Assembly: GCA_963691655.1 (NCBI GenBank) | Contig: OY829326.1 | Location: 91,133,235 to 91,197,234 of the forward strand | DNA: 64,000 nt | Direction of reading: 5' to 3' | From: Toxonevra muliebris | Taxonomy: Eukaryota; Arthropoda; Insecta; Diptera; Pallopteridae | Shown: positions 57,884 through 64,000 of the stretch, piece after piece | How the letters are laid out: each line of letters opens with the position of its first letter | How positions within the stretch are numbered: the stretch's first letter is position 1 | Translations under genes and position numbers: made by a program | The notes under the pieces: generated by a model | What the model saw: the letters and a program-made list of their open reading frames with translations, nothing else | Databases searched by the model: none | Told to the model about the DNA's origin: nothing

Positions 57884-59263
57884 AGGGATGTCAGTCCCGG
57901 AATCCCAGGATTTGGTCTTAAATTAGTCTAAAAAATCCCGGGGTTGTAAAAAAAATCCTGGGATTTTCGGGGATTATTGAAAATATTTTATCTTAAAACT
58001 ATGCATGTTTTTTTGGTCTTACACGTAATTTTTATTGTGGATTTTTTAGTGGATATTGGGTTTTTATTCATTTTCCAAATTAATTATTGCAAAGTCGGGC
58101 GAAGTCAGAAAATGTGTTTCCAGTCACTAAAAATTTAAAATGTCTGTCGCAACATATCAAAAATTCAGAAACTTTTCTTTTATTGTGTTTTTGTAAATTT
58201 TTGGAAGCTAACTTTAAAGAGTGATAAAATAAAAATTTTCTTACAAAAACTAAAAGTTAGTACCTTTCAAAAATTTACGAAGTGGTTAAATTAAAATTTG
58301 GTTGGTCTAATCATTATTATTTTTGGTCCCGTAATTTCCACTACTTTTATATACAAATAGGCCATTTTAAGTAAAAACAAAAGGTTGTTATAGGTACATA
58401 AAAGGTAACGCAATATATTTTTTCTGACAAGAATATTTTAGCATACATTTAGCGATTTTTGACACTTTTTGAAAGAAAACAATTTTACAAGCAATGTAAC
58501 TTACGTGACTTATGACAACAACAATTACATGTGCTTTAAGCTTGGATGTTTTTCTAAATTTATAGTTATATGTAATTTTTAGAATAAACGTACTAAAAAA
58601 TTCCAACATTTTTGTGGCAATCATGAACGACATTCTTGGTAACCACATAGTGTAATTTTTGTTTTCTTCTATATATCTTTATATTTTTGATATATTTTAG
58701 AAAAAGGTCTAATAAAGTCAACCATTTTCGATTTTGCAACAGATTATCTTGTCAACTACATGAATTTAACATAATTTGTTGTATTTAACGTCCTACAATT
58801 TATGTTCTAAAGTGCTGCTGCGAATTAAGAATTTTTTTTTAAGTGTGGTTGAAATTTTTCAAAATTTTCAATGCAAATGCCTCAAAAGCCTGATGTAATG
58901 ACGAAAAACTGTGTACGCCATGGTGATCACATCGAATTATATAGAAATGACGTAGTGTTATAAAAAGACAATGATATCCATTTACAGTTTTTGACATTCC
59001 AGTCGAAATTTCGCAAAAAGTATATGTAAATTACCAAATACACTGTCACAAACTTAGTCGGATTTAAGAGATTAAACAAATGGACTGTTTTGTTTAGATG
59101 AGTTTAGATGACGATATATAACATTAATTTATGTGATATCTTGAATCTTATAAATAATTTTGTAGTTTTCATTTGATATTTGATAAAATTATAAATTTCG
59201 GAATTAATCTCGGGATCCCGGGATGTAAATTTGAACCCCGGAAAGTGTCGGGATTGACACCCT
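57884..59263. mobile_element. hAT-like non-autonomous element with GGGATGTCA ends
   Basis: The left end AGGGATGTCAGTCCCGG is related to the reverse complement of the right end (CGGGATTGACACCCT). Subterminal ATCCCGGG-type motifs repeat several times on both sides (57900-57975, 59210-59245). The ends resemble those of some hAT elements. No clean 8-base duplication was found, and the interior 1.2 kb has no transposase frame. Confidence 0.55.
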
Positions 59264-60136
59264 TAATACATTCCTCCCCTAAAAATTAAAATTTTTCATC
59301 AGTAAAAAAAAAACGCATTTCATGTTTCAAAATACTCATAGGCTATTTAAATAACATGATTAATTTTCTAAGCCAAAAAAAAAGACGAAGTTCACTGAGT
59401 AATAAAATTATCAGTTAAATTAAAGAAGCACGCGCATTTTTTGTTACATTTTTTTTTTGTTAAATAAAATTCCTGAGGCAACTGCAAAGGTTGCACATCT
59501 AATGATTTTTTTTATAAAAATAAATACTGATGAATAAGTACAGGAAAGCATACAAAAAATAGAATATGTACTCATTAGCCACAAAAAGTTAAGTTCAATG
59601 AAAAAGTTTTTCTAAGAGATCAACGCACTTCGCAAAATACTTGAAGACTAAATTTGGTTATAGAAAGAAATTATTTTCATAAATATTTATTGTATTTTTT
59701 TTTTAATATCAAAATCATCATATTTTAAGATTTTTTTGCTTTTATTTCAAAGAAATACAATTTTTTTGTTTCTCTTTCAAACTCAATTACTTAAGAACTC
59801 CCACATTTGGCAAAAATATTAAAGATTTAAATTTAGAAGTTGTGATGTTTGGCGTTGTTATTTTATGCTTGCGTTTGTTATTGTTTTGATAGTTGTGTTT
59901 GATTGGGTTTGTTGCTGTTTATCTACCACATCTACCCACTTACCCACATCTTTACTGTCAAAATTGTAAATAATAAAATAATGGATTTATTTTGTTTTTA
60001 TGTTTAAAATTAGAAATTAAAAGTTGGTTAAGTAAAGAAATGGTCAGATAGTCGTAAATTCAATTCACTAAAAAAAACTCTTAGAAGCCATGGCGAATGC
60101 TTTCAATCTTCAGTATTCAAAATTCAGAGAGAATAA

Positions 60137-60556
60137 ATGAAGTTAAATAAATCTTCGCAATTTCCCTGGAAAATAAAACTTGCAACATGGAATGAATTGT
60201 GGCAGTTCCGCCACACTTTGGTGTTGTATGCAACACTTATTATAATAAATTTAAATGAGCAAATCATTTCTGTAAGTGCAATGCTGCCGGGTTCAGTCTC
60301 CATAGATTTATTTGTGGGTTATCTGTATGTGCAATACGTGATAGTTTGTATTAATTTTTATATATTGTACTTTAAAATCACGCTCTTCATCTTTTCGTCT
60401 TCTTCTCGACTTTGTTACTTTGCTGACGTTTTTCGAAAACTGCGCACAGTGGTTCAGAAGTGGTTTTTATTTGTATCTTCTGAGCTACCAAATATTTTAA
60501 AGGAGCTTTTTTTTTTTTTTTTGAATATAAAATTTCTTAAGCTGTTTAGATCGTGA
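60137..60556 (+). other. Open frame of uncertain status in the corkscrew intron
   Basis: A 139-codon plus-strand frame starts MKLNKSSQFPWKIKLATWNE. It contains a strong donor-like GTAAGT at 60272 and an acceptor-like TGCGCACAG near 60448, but joining them puts the downstream part in a frame that stops after 16 codons. The residues after the acceptor are hydrophobic and low-complexity. I recognise no family. It may be a nested-gene first exon or chance. Confidence 0.2.
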
Positions 60557-60964
60557 GGATATTGTTCGACCGATAAATATCTCGGTTACACTAAATTAAA
60601 AATAACGAATTAATAACTTTTTATGTTGATTCCTACCCTGTAGTCAGATTTTATTTATTGCATCTGGGACTCTCGGTGTAACGGCTCAAAATCTTTAGTT
60701 TTAGTATTTACCTAAGATGAGCTTTTTCAAGGGACGGTTAGTCACCGTATTTATAGTAAGTATTCAAAAGTTATTAATATACTTAAAATAAGTAAAGTTT
60801 ATGAGCATCAATACTAATGAAATATTGGCAAAGAAATCTTAATTTTTGAAATCCATCAATACCAGTAATACTAAAGTATAACCGCCGCCAATGTTAAGTA
60901 ATCAACGTTTTTTTTATTTTGCTTTTTCGGCTCTGTTAGGCAAAGCTTAACAAAGTTGCATTGA

Positions 60965-61135
60965 ACAAACATCTTTACAAACATAATTGAGAAAATTTGT
61001 GTGAGGGCAGTTTACCCTATTTAAACATTCGTAATACATTCGCAAAATAAATTGCGAATGTGGATGCGAATGTTAAAATTATGTGATCATTTCGCATGCA
61101 ACGACTACCAATTCAAACACTCGTTGCATCACTAC
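60965..61135 (+). repeat. Dispersed repeat shared with 12.9-13.05 kb
   Basis: AGAAAATTTGTGTGAGGGCA, then TTTAAAC, and several GCGAATG blocks occur in the same order as at 12880-13050. The copies are diverged, with short gaps. ATTCGCAT/ATGCGAAT motifs recur inside. No coding role is evident. Confidence 0.5.
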
Positions 61136-62507
61136 TTTACACATGCTGGTATGTGCTCTCTTAAATTGAGCTTAGTTGGACCTTAAGTATTAAGATAAAG
61201 GAGATTTAGTTAGCTTTATATGGCCTGAAAATTTTGTTTCCTTACCCGAGGCTGTCCAACAAAAATTCTTCACTTACAAAGTTGATAAATTTGTGCACTG
61301 AAATCGAGATTTATAAATATATTCAGCTAATTTGTTTTGGTTATATTACTTTCAATGTTCCTGCTATTTAATGTGATAAATAAAAACAGAATCAGTGATC
61401 ATAAAAATTGGGTCTTTTGGCCGATGAATTTAAATCTTGAGCCGCTGTGCGGCGATTTAATAAAAATATGGCATTGCGCACATAAATAATTTACGTATGT
61501 ATACACAAAGTAACATTAAGATATTTCTTAAACGTTAATTGAATTTTAATTGACTTTTTTTCTCTCTTCTTAAATTTTTTTACGTACGCATATGCTTAAT
61601 ATTTTTCTTCCATTTTTATTCGTATTGTTGTTATGGCTTTCACACGTCACTCTCCCGCCCTCGCTCTTTGTTTTATTTAATTTATTATTTCTTTTATTAT
61701 ATTTATTATTTTTTATAATTTAATTAATCTTTTATTAAAATTGAATAAACTGCGCTGATTTCAAATCTGATCGCTTGACGTTGGCGTATTCATTTACATA
61801 CATATTGACAGTATTCAACTCATGAGTATGTATATTTAAAAATAAATCGCTTACTCTCTTTTCTTTATTATTGATTGTTTTATATTTAAACAAAAGGAGG
61901 TTTGCTGATAATAAAAAAAACATATACAAGAACCAGAAAAGTTTTTTGGTGCATTAGGTAGAGGCACTTATGTACTTTCCGGGGCTCGTTTTTAATGCTT
62001 TGCTTAACTTCCAAGTCTGGGGAAGCAGATTTGCGGAATGATATCTTCATTTCATTATTTAAATAGATTTTGAGTTTTTATGGGTAACTTTAATTTTTTT
62101 CTTAAATTTAAATTTGTTTCTTTTTAAGAAACTTTACTCGTATTTCTTAAACCAATTTCATAGTCTACTACTTGTACTCAACATAGTAGTGTCCGACCGA
62201 AGGTGAATTTTTGGCCGAAGCCGAACTTCGGCCATTTCTCTAACCTTCGCCCGAAGTCGAAGACCGAAGATTTCTAAATCTAAAAAAATTAAAATCTGAA
62301 AATAATTGTTTCCACATATTTGCGAACATGAACAGAAAAACATAAACAATAGTTAGTCCAAATATAAAGCTGACTTTTAGCACTAAAAAATTGTACACTC
62401 GCTACACTAGTCGGAGGAGCTGGTCATCTGGTGTGACATTTGGGGTGAACAATAAAAATATACAAACTTTGTATTTTTATTAAATATTTCTTAACATCTA
62501 GTGAATA

Positions 62508-63444
62508 TTGGGAGTATGAATAAACTCGTATTTTTTTTTTCGTAATTTGGACATTTATTGTGAAAAAGTGATTATAAATTTATTCTTTAAAGTATTGTCC
62601 ATCGTTAGCCACAACCTTTTCCCATCTTTCTGGTAGCATACGGATTCCGCGTCGAAAGAACTCCTCATCTTTTGAGGCTATCCACGAATCGACCCATTTT
62701 TTGAGTTTTTCGAAAGAACGGAAGTGCTGTTCAGGAAGGCCATGTGTCATCGATCGGAACAAGTAGTAATCAGAAGGAGCAATGTCTGGAGAATACGGCG
62801 GGTGGGGTGCACTTCCCATTTCAGCGGTCCCCATGGTTTTTTACGTTTTGAGTTATCGTAGCGTATCCACTTTTCATCGCCAGTCACAATACGATGCAGA
62901 AAACCCTTTCTTTTCTGTCGTTCAATCAGCAGTTCACATGTGAAAAATCGTCGTTCGACGTCTCTCGGCTTCAATTCGTACGGCACCTAATTTCCCTGCT
63001 TTTGAATCATTTCTGTTTCGTTTAGAAATAGTTGATTGATCAACTTCTAAATATTCTGCAAGTTCTTGTTGCGTTTGACATGAATCTTTTTTGAGTAATG
63101 CCTTCAATTCTTCTTCTTCGAACTTTTTCGGGCCGCCTGAACGTTCCCTGTCTTCAACATCAAAATCACCACTTTTGAAACGGGCATACCACACCTGACA
63201 CATTCTAACGTCTATAGCACAGTCAGGATAAACTTCAGTGAGTAAACGATGTGCTTCAGTTGCGTTTTTCTTTAAATGGAAGAAGCAAATTAAAACTTCC
63301 CGCAATGAAAATTATTTGACAGATCAATTCTTATAGTATTTTTGGCGCTCTTCGAGATAGAATAGCTGTCAATGTCAAAAAAATGGCGCGTATGATAGAT
63401 ATGAAGTTAGTCACAATTACGAGTTTATACATTCATACTCCCAA
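62508..63444 (-). mobile_element. Internally deleted mariner transposon
   Basis: The terminal repeats TTGGGAGTATGAAT...AAACTCGTA are present at both ends (the left copy lacks four bases found in the right), flanked by TA (62506-62507, 63445-63446). Minus-strand frames give a mariner transposase in pieces: the N-terminal helix-turn-helix region (LKKNATEAHRLLTEVYPDCA, FKSGDFDVEDRERSGGPKKF), then YELKPRDVERRFFTCELL, RIVTGDEKWIRYDN with the first catalytic Asp, and HPPYSPDIAPSDYYLF with the third. The segment between KKPWG and LKWEV, which should hold the second catalytic Asp (the HDNARPH region), is missing, and the frame is shifted. At 937 bases against about 1.3 kb for intact mariners, this copy cannot make active transposase. 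Confidence 0.92.
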
Positions 63445-63868
63445 TAATTTTTAAATTTTTCGCTTTAACATATACAGTTAAATCGACTATACATCTCTGG
63501 AACCACACCTGTTTAAAAAAAAAAGTTGGCAGATGATTGCCATGATTAAGTGAAAATTTAATACATTTCCAAAAATGAAGTTCTACAAATTAAATTTTCG
63601 ATCAACTGTGAATTTAAAAAAATTCGTTAACACACATATTCTAGAGCAGTGATAGTGTCGGCAAAATTGAAAATGAGATTGTGTTGGTGAGCGCAGAGTA
63701 ATTGAAATACACTGTATAAAAATAAATCTAAAAGCCGTCACATGAAGAATAAGAAACTTAAAAAACTTTAACAAAAGGTATGCTTTCAATGCATTTATTT
63801 AAATCTATTCATTGCATGTTACCAAAGGCATTTGAAATCATAAATTATTTTTTGGCGTTCATTTTTAG

Positions 63869-64000
63869 TCATATATAATTTCTCGCCGTGAACATAAGGA
63901 CAAAATCAACACAGCTGCTGCTCATGTTGTTTCGTTGCGTAAAAATGCGCATGAGGAGCACTACTCGTTTGAGTTAGGTTTGCCGCCCAGTGTTCCAGAG
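63869..64000 (+). CDS. Possible internal exon of an unrecognised gene, cut by the window end
   Basis: After a good acceptor (GCGTTCATTTTTAG, ending at 63868) the sequence changes to non-AT-rich and stays open in one frame only for 44 codons to the window edge, reading SYIISRREHKDKINTAAAHV and then HYSFELGLPPSVPE. Codon usage and composition look coding. It cannot continue corkscrew: the phase needed there leads to an immediate stop, and the residues do not match the second SH2 domain. It could belong to a gene nested in the corkscrew intron or to the next gene if the assembly differs. I cannot name the family. Confidence 0.45.

Larger units (their letters stand above)
48629..63868 (+). other. 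Large corkscrew intron, transposon-rich
   Basis: From the GTAAGT donor at 48629 no exon continuing the corkscrew frame is found up to the window end. The stretch is AT-rich and holds the elements listed separately. Segments without a recognised element, and with nothing else I can support, are 50.1-51.5, 51.7-52.4, 53.5-54.5, 56.4-57.8, 59.3-60.1 and 61.2-62.5 kb. At 62188-62270 a CCGAAG-rich low-complexity patch occurs. Confidence 0.6.

Noticed and set aside
60137..60556. Possible LAS1-like nested gene (W-x-E motif, then SSELPN)
   Set aside because: The candidate donor and acceptor do not keep the frame, and the similarity rests on a few residues. Kept only as a low-confidence open frame.

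Overview
The window reads as nuclear DNA of a higher fly (Diptera: Brachycera), perhaps a tephritid-type fruit fly. It is very AT-rich and has short GT-AG introns (56 to about 120 bases). It carries fly genes: corkscrew, a long-form RNase Z, eIF3f and an insect-type arylalkylamine N-acetyltransferase. It is packed with decayed transposable elements. The species cannot be fixed from sequence alone. I see no bacterial gene or CRISPR array, and no standalone tRNA or rRNA gene.

Layout. 1-18.9 kb: no convincing protein gene. It holds AT-rich DNA with two hAT-type elements that keep perfect 8-base target duplications, a tRNA-derived SINE with a 9-base duplication, two other terminal-inverted-repeat (TIR) elements and several degenerate repeats. 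18.9-24.1 kb: three compact genes, namely an aaNAT-like acetyltransferase (+), a GUCD1-type protein (-) and a COX14-like mitochondrial peptide (+). A pogo-type transposon lies just behind the first. 24.1-28.3 kb: repeats, then a 5'-truncated LINE that ends about 270 bases before the next gene. 28.5-29.5 kb: intact eIF3f. 29.5-39 kb: a transposon graveyard with nested Gypsy, LINE and pogo remnants and at least six TIR elements. 39-43 kb: more repeats and a LINE fragment. 43.1-43.5 kb: a secreted Gly/Tyr/His-rich prepropeptide. 44.0-46.5 kb: complete RNase Z (-). 47.5-48.6 kb: the first three coding exons of corkscrew (+), with its N-terminal SH2 domain. From there to the end is at least 15 kb of apparent corkscrew intron filled with transposons, including an internally deleted mariner. 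The last 132 bases may be an exon of an unrecognised + strand gene.

The most notable observation is an interspersed repeat of about 300 bases carrying a textbook hammerhead self-cleaving ribozyme core. Two + strand copies keep the full core. A third, on the - strand, has a broken one. One copy sits inside a Gypsy integrase remnant and is flanked by an exact 8-base direct repeat. It has no obvious terminal inverted repeats, so it may be a ribozyme-bearing retroelement.

The genes are housekeeping or signalling genes with no evident common pathway: translation initiation (eIF3f), tRNA 3' processing (RNase Z), respiratory-complex assembly (COX14-like), receptor tyrosine kinase signalling (corkscrew) and amine acetylation (aaNAT-like).
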